This document shows positions 31,401 through 39,484 of a stretch of DNA of 64,000 nt, piece by piece (position 1 is the stretch's first letter; each line of letters begins with the position of its first letter). The translations under genes were made by a program, and so were the position numbers. The notes below the pieces were generated by a model, which made no database searches, was not told the DNA's origin, and saw only the letters and a list, made by a program, of their open reading frames with translations. Source of the DNA: Novosphingobium sp. (GTDB lineage: Bacteria > Pseudomonadota > Alphaproteobacteria > Sphingomonadales > Sphingomonadaceae); NCBI GenBank assembly GCA_016719755.1, contig JADJYM010000010.1, forward strand, positions 62,001-126,000, read 5' to 3'.

Positions 31401-31973
31401 CGTTTCCAGTTCGTCGCCGAAGAAATCGAGCCGCAGGCCCGCATCGAGACCGGACGGGTAGATATCGAAGATCGACCCGCGCACCGCATATTCGCCCGCA
31501 TCGGCAACCGTGTCGGTGCGGCTGTAGCCCTGCCGCTGGAGCAGCGCGATCAGGCTTTCGCGGCCGATCTCCATCCCCGGCTTCAGCAGCCGCACGTTCT
31601 CGCGGATGCGGAACGGCGTGAGGACGCGCTGGAGCAGGGCGTTGATCGTGGTCACCACCAGCTGCGGGGCGCTTGCCTTGCCCTGCAGGCGGTGAAGCGT
31701 TGCCAGCCGCCGCGCGGAGATCGACAGGGCCGGGCTGGCGCGGTCATAGGGCAGGCAATCCCACGAAGGGAAAGTCAGCACTTCCAGTTCCGGCGCGAAG
31801 AAGCCCGCGCTGTCGGCCACCGCCTGCATCGCCGCATCGTCCGCCGCGACGAACACCGCCCGCGATTTTACCGCGCGGGCGAGGTCCGCCATGACCAGCG
31901 GCTGCGCCCCGCGCGCGAGGCCGGCCAGCGTCAGCGGGGTCTTGGCGTTCAGGATTTTCGACAGGTCAGGCAT
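28497..31973 (-). CDS. mfd: Transcription-repair coupling factor
   Basis: Displaces RNA polymerase stalled at lesions and recruits UvrA (1158 aa, full length). The N-terminal UvrB-like domains (from RLATLHRLQGKASAPQLVVTT), the RNA-polymerase interaction domain (GDLVVHMDHGIGRYIGLQSI, CarD-like), the RecG-like translocase with Walker A CGDVGFGKTEVALRAAF and DEEQRFGV, and the C-terminal TRCF domain are in order. sdhE lies upstream in the same direction, an arrangement (recG-sdhE-mfd neighbourhood) widely conserved in alphaproteobacteria. Confidence 0.98.
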   Translation of the reverse strand: MPDLSKILNAKTPLTLAGLARGAQPLVMADLARAVKSRAVFVAADDAAMQAVADSAGFFAPELEVLTFPSWDCLPYDRASPALSISARRLATLHRLQGKASAPQLVVTTINALLQRVLTPFRIRENVRLLKPGMEIGRESLIALLQRQGYSRTDTVADAGEYAVRGSIFDIYPSGLDAGLRLDFFGDELETLRLFDPNTQRSTGPVEAHLLLPASEALLDEDSVKRFRSRYRELFGANATSDPLYQAVSDGRRLAGMEHWLPLFEDRLLTLFDHLSPEDLIVIDSAAQGAADERLGDIADYFAARSDTSGKAPGSYRPLDPASLYLSRGELDAALTGHPVHRADIFAQPEGAGVVDFGFASGRDFAPERARGDNVYEAAARYLTGAAKRGKKALIAAYSQGSRARLSAILGEAAGPVPVMADTWQEALGLAAKGAPVALVLPLETGFANDDIDLVTEQDILGDRLVRRKKRRKGADAFLAELSALTPGDLVVHMDHGIGRYIGLQSIPVGDSPHDCVALEYAGGDKLYVPVENIDVLSRYGSDAEMVALDRLGGEAWQKRKSRLKERIREIAHELLRTAAQRALRQAPVLPVEQASYDQFSERFPWAETEDQERAIEDVLEDLATGTPMDRLVCGDVGFGKTEVALRAAFVAAMAGHQVAVIAPTTLLARQHFTGFSERFAGFPLKVGRLSRLVGEKEARATREGLAEGTMDIVIGTHALLSKSLKFKQLGLVIVDEEQRFGVNHKEALKQLRTNVHVLTLTATPIPRTLQMAMSGLRELSTIQTPPVDRLAVRTYVMEWDDMVMREALLREHHRGGQSFIVVPRIADMESVESWLREFVPEIRYVSAHGQMAASEVEERMSAFYEKKYEVLLATTIVESGLDIPSANTIIIHRADRFGLAQLYQLRGRVGRSKLRAYAYLTTPADTQLSEVAEKRLKVLGDLDSLGAGFQLASHDLDIRGAGNLLGDEQSGHIREVGFELYQSMLEDAILAAKAGDMGLAKERHSLSPQITVDAPIMIPEDYVPDLAVRMALYRRLNDAEDTAEVESLSAEMIDRFGPLPAPTVNLVKLIQIKRQAIEANIAKIDVGAKGTLVSFHQDSFPDPAGLIAYAERLQGTIKLRPDSKIAVTRAWGSAEARLNGLFQLTKGLSAIARKARG

Positions 31974-32119
31974 GGTTCGCGCAACAGCAATTGCCCCGCG
32001 GGCCGTTTGGATGGCCAGCGGGGTGGGAATCGGGAGATTGCCTTAGGCGGGAACCGGCCCGCTACCAAGCCCTGCCTGCGCGACAGGGCGCTCTCCTTGG
32101 GGAGGGGAAGGGAATCCCC

Positions 32120-32389
32120 TCAGCGCGGGATTTCGACGAAGTCCAGCTTGCGGAAAGCTTCCATCTGCGCGCCCGCATATTCCGGCGGGATCGCCAGCGT
32201 GCCCAGCGCCCAGCCCATGATGTCGACGTCTTCCTCGTCCAGCAGGCGCTCGAACCAGGCGAGTTCCGGCTCGTTCCAGCCCGCGCCATAGCGGTCGAAG
32301 AAGCAGCCGATCATGTAGTCGGCCTCGCGCGTGCCGCGGTGCCAGGCGCGGAATTTCAGGCGGCGGAGGCGGTGTTCAGCGTCGCTCAT
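32120..32389 (-). CDS. sdhE: Succinate dehydrogenase FAD assembly factor SdhE
   Basis: An 89-aa DUF339 protein that promotes covalent flavinylation of SdhA. The motif RGTRE (residues about 19-23 in RAWHRGTREADYMIGCF) is the family's essential RGxxE, and the WFERLLDEEDVDIMGW segment is typical. The start at 32389 gives MSDAEHRLRRLKFR; the frame extends 12 codons upstream without a ribosome-binding site. Confidence 0.93.
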   Translation of the reverse strand: MSDAEHRLRRLKFRAWHRGTREADYMIGCFFDRYGAGWNEPELAWFERLLDEEDVDIMGWALGTLAIPPEYAGAQMEAFRKLDFVEIPR

Positions 32390-32422
32390 GCGCGCTGCGG
32401 TAGGCGCTGGCGGGCCGCGAAA

Positions 32423-32454
32423 CAACCCCCGCCGCGCGGTGGCGGCGGGGGTTG
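32423..32454 (-). terminator. Perfect 13-bp stem terminator after the host-attachment-family gene
   Basis: Arms at 32423-32435 and 32442-32454 are exact complements with a 6-nt loop. On the minus strand the stem is followed by TTTCG, just 30 bp past the stop of the gene at 32484-32888. Confidence 0.65.
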
Positions 32455-32483
32455 CCCCTGCGTGCGACCCGCAAGCGAAGGGA

Positions 32484-32888
32484 TCAGTTGTTCTCGCGCA
32501 GCGCGGCCAGGATTTCCGGCGGCTTGCGGCCGATCATGTCCTTGCCCACTTCCTTGAGCAGCGCCGCTTCGGTCTGCTTGTGATAGTGCCTGCGCAGTTC
32601 GCCCAGGGTGCGCGCGGGCGCAAAGACCACCAGCTTGTCGATCCGGTGGCCAAGCACTTCGCCGTTGAGCCAACTGACCGCGGCGGCGGCGTGGGCGTCT
32701 TCGTCGACCTGGCTGTTGGCATGGTTGCCGGGACTGGAATGATGGCCCGCGCCCGAATGGTTGTGGCTGTCGAGTCTGGGGCTATCCAGCGCGGTCAGCT
32801 GGGGCTCCGCTTCGTCGCCAGAGTTGCGGTAGAGTTCGAAATTGCGGCCATCGACGAGTGCGATGACAGTGCCATGTGGCAGCAGCAT
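32484..32888 (-). CDS. Host attachment protein family (PF10116-like)
   Basis: A 134-aa protein of the family annotated as 'protein required for attachment to host cells', named after an Agrobacterium gene. The N-terminal MLLPHGTVIALVDGRNFELYRN strand-turn, the His-rich middle (LDSHNHSGAGHHSSPGNH) and the C-terminal DKLVVFAPARTLGELRRHYH and DMIGRKPPEIL segments are typical. AGGAGAA lies 5 nt before the ATG at 32888. Biochemical role is unknown; the fold resembles archaeal release factor-like Vms1/bacteroidetes proteins. Divergent from recG. Confidence 0.83.
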   Translation of the reverse strand: MLLPHGTVIALVDGRNFELYRNSGDEAEPQLTALDSPRLDSHNHSGAGHHSSPGNHANSQVDEDAHAAAAVSWLNGEVLGHRIDKLVVFAPARTLGELRRHYHKQTEAALLKEVGKDMIGRKPPEILAALRENN

Positions 32889-33029
32889 GGGGTTCTCCTG
32901 AATGGTTCCGGCCCTTGTCCTTGTGGACATGGGGCAATGGAGCGCCTTTCCCCCGCAAATGTCCATGCGCTGGGTCAAATCGTCCAGTTTCCCTCTCCCC
33001 GTTCCCGCCCGCGCCGCTATGACAGCGCG

Positions 33030-35105
33030 ATGCGTCCCGAGCGGCTCAATCCCCTGTTCATTCCTGCCGATGGCCTGAAGGGTGTCGGGCCGCAGCTGGC
33101 GCGCCCGCTGGAGCGGCTGGGGCTGACCCGGGTGCGCGATTTCGCCTATCACCTGCCCGACCGCTTCGTATCGCGCCGCGCCGTGGCGGACCTTGATGAG
33201 GCGAGCGTGGGCGAACAGATCGTCGTCGCGCTCATCCCGCTGGAATACCGCTCCAGCGCCGGGCGCGGGCCATTCCGCGTGCTGGCAAGCGACGCGGCGG
33301 GCAATGTCTGCGCGCTCACCTGGTTCGGACGCAATGCGGGCTGGGCTAAAAAGCAGTTGCCCCTGGGGGAGCGGCGCTGGATCGCCGGGCGGCTCGACCA
33401 GTTCGGCCAGACGCTCCAGATCGTCCATCCCGACCATGTGGTGGAGGAAGGCGGCGAGGCGCTGGGCCAGCTGTGCGAGCCGGTCTACCCGCTGTCGGAA
33501 GGGCTGACGCAGGGACGCCTGGCTGCGCTGGTGCAGCAGGCCCTGGGCATGGCGCCAGACCTGCCCGAATGGATCGAGCCCGGCCTGCTGACGCGCGAAG
33601 GCTGGCCCATCTGGCGCGAGGCCCTGACGCTTGCCCATCAGGGCGAACATCCCGCCGCGCGCGACCGGCTGGCCTATGACGAGCTGCTCGCCAACAGCCT
33701 GGCGCTGATGCTGGTGCGCAATGCCAACCGCGCGCGCAGCGGCACGCCGCTGACCGGCGACGGATCGCTGCGCACCCGGCTGGACCTGCCCTTCGCGCTG
33801 ACCGGTGCCCAGCGCCGCTCGATTGCCGAGATCGAGGCGGACATGGCGCAGGCATCCCCCATGCTGCGCCTGCTGCAGGGCGATGTCGGATCGGGCAAGA
33901 CGGTGGTCGCGCTCGAATCGATGCTGCTGGCGGTTGAGGCGGGCGCGCAGGCCGCGCTGCTTGCCCCCACCGAAATCCTCGCCCGCCAGCACCACGCCAC
34001 GCTGTGCCGGATGGCGGCGGGCACGGGGGTAACGATCGGCCTGCTGACCGGGCGCGACAAGGGCCGGGCGCGCGAATCGATCCTGATGGGGCTGATGGAC
34101 GGTTCCATCCCGATTATCGTGGGCACCCATGCGATCTTTCAGGAGGCGGTGAGCTATCGCAATCTCGCGCTGGTGGTGATCGACGAGCAGCACCGCTTCG
34201 GCGTCGGCCAGCGGCTGATGCTCACGCAGAAGGGCCAGACAACAAAAGAGGGGAGGCGCACGCCGCACTGCCTGGCGATGACCGCCACCCCGATTCCGCG
34301 CACCCTGACGCTGGCCCAGTACGGCGAGATGGACGTCAGCAAGCTGGACGAGATGCCCCCCGGGCGCCAGCCGATCGACACCCGGGTGGTGGCGGTCGAG
34401 CGGATCGAGGATGTCGTCTCCGCCATCGCCCGCCATATCGCCACGGGCGAGCAGGCCTATTGGGTCTGCCCGATGGTCCGCGAACTGGAGACTGAGGACC
34501 TCGCCGCCGCCGAGGCCCGCTTTGCCGCGCTTTCGGCGCGGTTCGGGGATCAGGTCGTGCTGGTCCACGGGCAGTTGAAGCCAGAGGTCAAGGATGCGGC
34601 GATGGACCGCTTCGCGCGCGGGGAGGCTGCCGTGCTGGTGGCGACCACGGTGATCGAGGTGGGAGTCGACGTGCCCAACGCCACGCTGATGGTGATCGAG
34701 CAGGCGGAACGCTTCGGCCTGGCCCAGCTCCACCAGCTGCGCGGGCGGGTGGGGCGCGGCACCGGCAAGAGCACCTGCCTGCTGCTGCGCGGCGAGGCCC
34801 TGTCCGAAACCGCGCGCCGCCGCCTGGCCCTGATGCGCGAAACGCAGGACGGCTTCCGCATCGCCGAGGAGGACCTTGAACTGCGCGGCGGGGGCGAACT
34901 GCTGGGCACCCGGCAATCGGGCGACACTCCGTTCCGCGTCGCCAGCCTGGAACAGATCCAGCGCCTGCTTCCGCTCGCCCACGACGACGCCCGACTGCTG
35001 ATGGAACGCGACGGCGGCCTGACCGGCCCTCGCGGCGAGGCGGCGCGGTTGCTGCTCTACCTGTTCGAGCGGGATTACGGGGTGCAGTTGCTGCGGGGTG
35101 GGTAA
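33030..35105 (+). CDS. recG: ATP-dependent DNA helicase RecG
   Basis: Fork-reversing helicase acting on replication intermediates (691 aa, the E. coli size). The wedge domain begins at LNPLFIPADGLKGVGPQLARP, with OB fold to about residue 150. The motor has Walker A GDVGSGKTVVAL (near residue 290), DEQHRFGV (motif II), AMTATPIPRTL (III), and QLHQLRGRVGRG (VI). The start at 33030 gives the family N-terminus; upstream frame continues through the intergenic region only. Confidence 0.97.
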   Translation: MRPERLNPLFIPADGLKGVGPQLARPLERLGLTRVRDFAYHLPDRFVSRRAVADLDEASVGEQIVVALIPLEYRSSAGRGPFRVLASDAAGNVCALTWFGRNAGWAKKQLPLGERRWIAGRLDQFGQTLQIVHPDHVVEEGGEALGQLCEPVYPLSEGLTQGRLAALVQQALGMAPDLPEWIEPGLLTREGWPIWREALTLAHQGEHPAARDRLAYDELLANSLALMLVRNANRARSGTPLTGDGSLRTRLDLPFALTGAQRRSIAEIEADMAQASPMLRLLQGDVGSGKTVVALESMLLAVEAGAQAALLAPTEILARQHHATLCRMAAGTGVTIGLLTGRDKGRARESILMGLMDGSIPIIVGTHAIFQEAVSYRNLALVVIDEQHRFGVGQRLMLTQKGQTTKEGRRTPHCLAMTATPIPRTLTLAQYGEMDVSKLDEMPPGRQPIDTRVVAVERIEDVVSAIARHIATGEQAYWVCPMVRELETEDLAAAEARFAALSARFGDQVVLVHGQLKPEVKDAAMDRFARGEAAVLVATTVIEVGVDVPNATLMVIEQAERFGLAQLHQLRGRVGRGTGKSTCLLLRGEALSETARRRLALMRETQDGFRIAEEDLELRGGGELLGTRQSGDTPFRVASLEQIQRLLPLAHDDARLLMERDGGLTGPRGEAARLLLYLFERDYGVQLLRGG

Positions 35106-35108
35106 ACG

Positions 35109-35708
35109 CTACTTCGCCGCGAACAGCAGGCGGCCCTGGCCCAGCTTGTCGAGCAGTTCGCCGATGTCCGCCCGCGATACCGCGAAGCAGCCCTGGCTGC
35201 GGCCCACGCGGCCCTGGTTCTGGGCCATGGCCTGGCTGACGTAGTCCGCCCCGTGGATCACGATGGCGCGCGGTTCGGCAAGGCTGTTTTCGGGATCGAG
35301 CCCGATCAGCTTGCGCGATCGGCCGTGCTTGCCGACATAGGTCTGGCCGGTCAGGAAGGCGCCGGGGCTTGAAGCGTTCGAGCCGGGGCGGTTGGAGAAG
35401 CGTTGCACCCAGCCGCTGTTGCCCGGGTCCGATCCGTTGCCATGCGCTACCAGCATCGAAGCGACGGTGCGGCCCGCCGCGACATCGACGATCTGCAGCC
35501 GTTCCAGCCGCGAATGGGCGGAGAAGTTGACGATCCCGATCAGGTCGCGGTGGGGGATCAGGCGGGAGTGACGGTCAAGTGCAGCCATGGCCTGGGGCAG
35601 CAGCGCGGGCGCCTCGCCGCACAGGGGTGCGGCAAACACGCGCGGCGCGGCCAGCGCGCCCGCGGTTCCAGCCATGACGCCAAGAAAGCGGCGCCGGTCG
35701 AAATTCAT
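35109..35708 (-). CDS. Murein L,D-transpeptidase catalytic domain family protein (YkuD_2)
   Basis: A 199-aa exported protein with a Tat-like leader (NFDRRRFLGVMAGTAGALAAP, twin Arg). The mature part carries the YkuD-type catalytic pattern HGADYVSQ followed by GRSQGCFAVS, giving the His and Cys of the active site. The family is expected to act on peptidoglycan peptide stems in the periplasm. It is divergent, across 71 bp, from a second, unrelated-looking L,D-transpeptidase. Confidence 0.88.
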   Translation of the reverse strand: MNFDRRRFLGVMAGTAGALAAPRVFAAPLCGEAPALLPQAMAALDRHSRLIPHRDLIGIVNFSAHSRLERLQIVDVAAGRTVASMLVAHGNGSDPGNSGWVQRFSNRPGSNASSPGAFLTGQTYVGKHGRSRKLIGLDPENSLAEPRAIVIHGADYVSQAMAQNQGRVGRSQGCFAVSRADIGELLDKLGQGRLLFAAK

Positions 35709-35779
35709 GCTATGCGATTCCCGAAGTTCTTTGGGTCAATCTGGGAACGGTTTTCCGGATTGCAAATTTATATGAGTAA

Positions 35780-36922
35780 ATGGCGATGAAACGGGTTCTT
35801 TTTGCGCTGGCCGCCGGATTCATGAGCGTTTCCGGACCGGCGGCGGCGGCAAGCTGGGACGCGGCGGCCCTGACGGCGCTGCGCAGTGCCATCGATTCGG
35901 CCCCGGGGGAAGCGCTGCCCCGGCCTGATCCGGCCGCGCTCGACCAGGCCGAGCGGCTCGGCGATCCGGTGGCGATCGATGGCGCTGCCAACGCGCTGGC
36001 GCTGAAACTCGCCCGGATGCATCTGCATGGCGCGTCGGACGAGGCGCTGCTGCGGGGCTGGAAGATCGCCGACACGGGGGATTCCGACGGGCTTGAGGGG
36101 CGCCTTGCCGCCGCGCTTGCGGCCGGGCAGATCGGCCCGTTCCTGGCCAGCCTCGCCCCGCAGCATCCTGACTATGCCGGCCTGCGCGCCGCCTATGCGG
36201 TGGAAAAGGACCCGGCGCGGCGTGCCACACTGGCCCGCAACATGGAGCGCTGGCGCTGGATGCCCCACAGTCTTGGGAGCGACTACCTGCTGGTCAACGC
36301 TGCCAGCTATGAAGTGCGGCTGTGGCGCGGCGGCAGGCAGGCGGGGACCTGGCGGGTGATCGTCGGCAAGCCGAAGACGCCAACCCCGGTGTTCGGCGCG
36401 ACGGTGACCGGGGTCACGCTCAACCCGTGGTGGGACGTGCCGGCCAGCATCGTGCGCGAAAGCGTGGGCAGCCTGGTGCGGCGCAGTCCGGCCACGGCGC
36501 GCGCGCGCGGCTATGTGTGGAGCGGCGGGCATATCCGCCAGCGCCCGGGGCCGGGCAATTCGCTGGGTGAAATGAAGCTGGCGATGGCCAACCCGTGGAA
36601 CGTCTACCTTCACGACACCCCCAGCAAGGCCCTGTTCGACAAGGAAGTGCGTGCCTTCAGCCATGGCTGCGTGCGGGTGGGCGATGCGCTGGGCTTTGCC
36701 CAGACCCTGCTGGACGGCACCCGTACCCGCGCCCAGATCGACGCGAAGGTGGCGACCCGGGTGACCGAGACGGTACCGCTGGCCCGGCCGATCCCGGTCT
36801 ACATCGCCTATTTCACCGCCGGGATGCGGGGCGATGGCACGTTTGGCTATTTTCCGGACATCTACGGGCGCGACAAGGGCGTGGCGCTGGCGCCGCAGGT
36901 CAACAAGGCCTGCGGCGTGTGA
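35780..36922 (+). CDS. L,D-transpeptidase, YcbB/LdtD-like
   Basis: A 380-aa periplasmic enzyme with a signal peptide (cleavage near residue 23). An N-terminal helical region (about 25-165, including NMERWRWMP, the hallmark of YcbB-type proteins) precedes the YkuD catalytic domain, with GVTLNPWWDVPASIV, YLHDTPSKALF and the active-site SHGCVRV (Cys near residue 297). Forms 3-3 crosslinks between meso-DAP residues in peptidoglycan, by family. ATG at 35780; a second ATG two codons later is an alternative. Confidence 0.93.
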   Translation: MAMKRVLFALAAGFMSVSGPAAAASWDAAALTALRSAIDSAPGEALPRPDPAALDQAERLGDPVAIDGAANALALKLARMHLHGASDEALLRGWKIADTGDSDGLEGRLAAALAAGQIGPFLASLAPQHPDYAGLRAAYAVEKDPARRATLARNMERWRWMPHSLGSDYLLVNAASYEVRLWRGGRQAGTWRVIVGKPKTPTPVFGATVTGVTLNPWWDVPASIVRESVGSLVRRSPATARARGYVWSGGHIRQRPGPGNSLGEMKLAMANPWNVYLHDTPSKALFDKEVRAFSHGCVRVGDALGFAQTLLDGTRTRAQIDAKVATRVTETVPLARPIPVYIAYFTAGMRGDGTFGYFPDIYGRDKGVALAPQVNKACGV

Positions 36923-36941
36923 TCGCGCAAAATAAGTGAAG

Positions 36942-37018
36942 TGGTCGGGGAAAGAGGATTCGAACCTCCGGCCCCTGCCTCCCGAAGACAGTGCTCTACC
37001 AGGCTGAGCTATTCCCCG
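36942..37018 (-). tRNA. tRNA-Pro (anticodon CGG)
   Basis: A 77-nt cloverleaf with encoded CCA: acceptor CGGGGAA / TTCCCCG, anticodon stem CTGTC / GGCAG around TTCGGGA (anticodon CGG), T arm GGAGGTTCGAATCCTC. Confidence 0.96.
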
Positions 37019-37072
37019 ACCGTTCAAGGGTGCCTTTCGAATTTCTTCGAGGGCGCCCGAGGCAGGAGCGGG

Positions 37073-37101
37073 CCTATAAGGGGCGATTGCCGGGGTGGCA
37101 A
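37073..37101 (-). promoter_or_regulatory. Promoter of tRNA-Pro
   Basis: On the minus strand TTGCCA (37101-37096), 17-nt spacer and TATAGG (37078-37073), the same boxes as before tRNA-Asn. Confidence 0.65.
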
Positions 37102-37130
37102 GCGGGCAATGTCGGGTTTAACGTCATTCC

Positions 37131-38090
37131 ATGCCCAGCCATGCGATTCCCTCCGTTTCCGTCCCCCCGCAGCACTGGGAATGGCAGTATCTCGACCTGA
37201 TGCGCCGTATCTGGGCAGCGGGGGATGAACGGATCGACCGCACCGGAGTGGGCACCCGCTCCGTATTCGGGGCGCAGATTCGCTTTGATCTGGCGGACGG
37301 GGCGATGCCGCTGGTGACCACCAAGCGGGTCTACTGGAAGACCGCCACGCGCGAATTCCTGTGGTTCCTGACCGGCGATACCAACATCCGTGCGCTCTGC
37401 GCGCAGGGGGTGGAGATCTGGACCGACTGGCCGCTCGACCGCTATCGCAAGGCCACGGGCGAGGAGATTTCCCGCAGCGACTTCTCGGCGCGAATCGTCT
37501 CCGACGCCGCCTTTGCCGCGCAGTGGGGCGATCTTGGCCCGGTTTACGGCAAGCAATGGGTCGATTGGCCGGTTTACGAACCTGCGGGGGAGGGGCTGTT
37601 CCGCCTGGCGCCGCTGGGCATCAACCAGGTTGCCGAAGTGGTGGAAAGCCTGCGCAGCAACCCCGGCAGCCGCCGCCACATCGTCGAGGGGTGGAACGTG
37701 GCGGAGCTGGGGCGGATGGCCCTGCCGCCGTGCCACAAGACCTATCAGTTCCACGTCGCCGACGGGCGCCTGTCATGCCTGCTCTACCAAAGGAGCTGCG
37801 ACGTTGCGCTGGGCCTGCCGTTCAACCTGTGGGGCGCGGCGCTGTTCACGCGGATGCTGGCGCAGCAGGCCGATCTGGAACCGGGCGAGCTGGTGTGGAT
37901 GGGCGGCGATACGCACCTCTATCTCAACCACGCGGACCTCGTCGAAGCGCAGCTTGCCCGGCAGCCGCTGGGCACGCCCACGATGGCGATCGCGCGGCGG
38001 CCGGAGAGCATTTTCGATTACCGGATCGAGGACTTCGAAGTGCGCGATTATGCGCCGCAGGCACCGCTGTCTGCTCCGGTGGCCGTGTGA
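37131..38090 (+). CDS. thyA: Thymidylate synthase
   Basis: Methylates dUMP to dTMP with methylene-THF (319 aa). The folate/dUMP sites are seen in DRTGVGTRSVFGAQIRFDL, the catalytic Cys in LPPCHKTYQF (near residue 201), and LLYQRSCDVALGLPFN and GDTHLYLNH. It is longer than E. coli ThyA (264 aa) because of an insertion (about 105-145, IWTDWPLDRYRKATGEEISR and beyond), a form common in sphingomonads and Gram-positives. ATG at 37131. Confidence 0.97.
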   Translation: MPSHAIPSVSVPPQHWEWQYLDLMRRIWAAGDERIDRTGVGTRSVFGAQIRFDLADGAMPLVTTKRVYWKTATREFLWFLTGDTNIRALCAQGVEIWTDWPLDRYRKATGEEISRSDFSARIVSDAAFAAQWGDLGPVYGKQWVDWPVYEPAGEGLFRLAPLGINQVAEVVESLRSNPGSRRHIVEGWNVAELGRMALPPCHKTYQFHVADGRLSCLLYQRSCDVALGLPFNLWGAALFTRMLAQQADLEPGELVWMGGDTHLYLNHADLVEAQLARQPLGTPTMAIARRPESIFDYRIEDFEVRDYAPQAPLSAPVAV

Positions 38091-38119
38091 TTGACTCGGA
38101 AAGGCGTTTGAAATAAAAT
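38091..38119 (+). promoter_or_regulatory. Strong promoter of the branched-chain 2-oxoacid dehydrogenase operon
   Basis: TTGACT (38091-38096), 17-nt spacer and TAAAAT (38114-38119): the closest match to the sigma70 consensus found in the window, starting transcription near 38126 about 57 nt before the ATG. The -35 box begins at the base after the thyA stop. Confidence 0.75.
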
Positions 38120-38182
38120 AACGCACATCGATAATTTGCTTCCAGAGGTGCATGGTGCGCCGGGGAAGCGGGAGAGCGCACA

Positions 38183-39484
38183 ATGGCCGACCGGCCCGCC
38201 AGTTCCCACAGCAATCGCGGCAACCTGCCGCCGCTGTCGCTGCACGTTCCCGAGCCGCCCTATCGCCCCGGCGATCCGGTAGACTATTCCTGGCTCGACA
38301 TTCCCCCGGCCGGCACCGCGCCGCGCCCGGACGAGGCCTGCGAAGCGGCGGAAACCCATCCCTTGTGCCACGGCCTGATCCGCGTGCTGGACGAGGATCA
38401 CCGCGCGGTCGGCGCCTGGGATCCCCGGCTCGATCCGGAAACGCTGCGGCGGATGCTGCGGGTCATGGCGATGACCCGCGCCTTCGATGACCGGATGTAT
38501 CGCGGCCAGCGGCAGGGCAAGACCAGCTTCTACATGAAGTGCACCGGCGAGGAGGCGACCAGCGTCGCCTCCGCCTTTGCCCTGGCCGACGATGACATGG
38601 TGTTCCCCAGTTATCGCCAGCAGGGCATCCTGATCGCGCGCGGCTATCCGATCGTGGAGATGATCAACCAGATCTATTCCAACCGGGCGGACAAGCTGAA
38701 GGGCCGCCAGCTGCCGATCATGTATTCCAGCCGTGAACACAGTTTTTTCACGATCAGCGGCAACCTTGCCACGCAGTATCCGCAAGCCGTTGGCTGGGCG
38801 ATGGCGAGCGCGATTCGGGGCGATACCCGCATCGCCGCCAGCTGGATCGGCGAGGGATCGAGCGCGGAGGGCGATGCCCATGCAGCGTTCACTTTCGCCA
38901 CCGTGTTCAACGCGCCGGTCGTGTTCAACGTGGTCAACAACCAGTGGGCGATCTCCAGCTTTTCAGGCTTTGCCGGGGGTGAGCGGGCAACTTTCGCGGC
39001 GCGCGCGGTGGGCTATGGCCTGGCGGGCCTGCGGGTCGATGGCAACGATGCGCTGGCGGTCTATGCCGCCGTTCGCTGGGCGGCCAACCGGGCGCGGGCC
39101 AACAAGGGGCCGACCCTGATCGAGCATTTCACCTACCGCGCCGAAGGCCACTCCACCTCCGACGATCCCAGCCAGTACCGCTCCGCGCAGGAGCGCGAGG
39201 AATGGCCGCTGGGCGATCCGGTGATGCGCCTGAAGCGGCACCTGATTTCACTGGGTGAATGGTCGGTCGAGGCGCACCAGGCAATGGACCGGGAACTGGT
39301 CGAACAGGTCAAGGCCGCGACCAAGGAGGCCGAGAAGAACGGCATCCTCGGTCACGGGCTGCATCACCCGTTCCACACCATGTTCGAGGACGTCTACGAG
39401 GAACTGCCCTGGCACCTCAAGGACCAGTCCGAACAGGCGATGCACGAACGCCGGGTCAAGTGGCCGGATTGGAAGGAAACATGA
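38183..39484 (+). CDS. bkdA1: Branched-chain 2-oxoacid dehydrogenase E1 component, alpha subunit
   Basis: Thiamine-diphosphate-dependent decarboxylase subunit (433 aa) acting on 3-methyl-2-oxobutanoate and relatives. The ThDP-binding motif is GEGSSAEGDAHAAFTFATVFNAPVVFNVVNN (GDG-type, starting near residue 223; written here by its start and end only), preceded by YRQQGILIARG and followed by the regulatory-loop region YRAEGHSTSDDPSQYR. The N-terminal extension of about 70 residues is typical of the BCKDH class rather than pyruvate dehydrogenase. Its stop overlaps the E1beta ATG (ATGA). Confidence 0.93.
   Translation: MADRPASSHSNRGNLPPLSLHVPEPPYRPGDPVDYSWLDIPPAGTAPRPDEACEAAETHPLCHGLIRVLDEDHRAVGAWDPRLDPETLRRMLRVMAMTRAFDDRMYRGQRQGKTSFYMKCTGEEATSVASAFALADDDMVFPSYRQQGILIARGYPIVEMINQIYSNRADKLKGRQLPIMYSSREHSFFTISGNLATQYPQAVGWAMASAIRGDTRIAASWIGEGSSAEGDAHAAFTFATVFNAPVVFNVVNNQWAISSFSGFAGGERATFAARAVGYGLAGLRVDGNDALAVYAAVRWAANRARANKGPTLIEHFTYRAEGHSTSDDPSQYRSAQEREEWPLGDPVMRLKRHLISLGEWSVEAHQAMDRELVEQVKAATKEAEKNGILGHGLHHPFHTMFEDVYEELPWHLKDQSEQAMHERRVKWPDWKET

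Noticed and set aside
32484-34982. Long minus-strand open frame across recG
   Set aside because: It is antisense to recG with a low-complexity, Arg/Gly/Pro-rich translation typical of GC-rich shadow frames; only its last 134 codons (the host-attachment-family gene) have a start, ribosome-binding site and recognisable protein.
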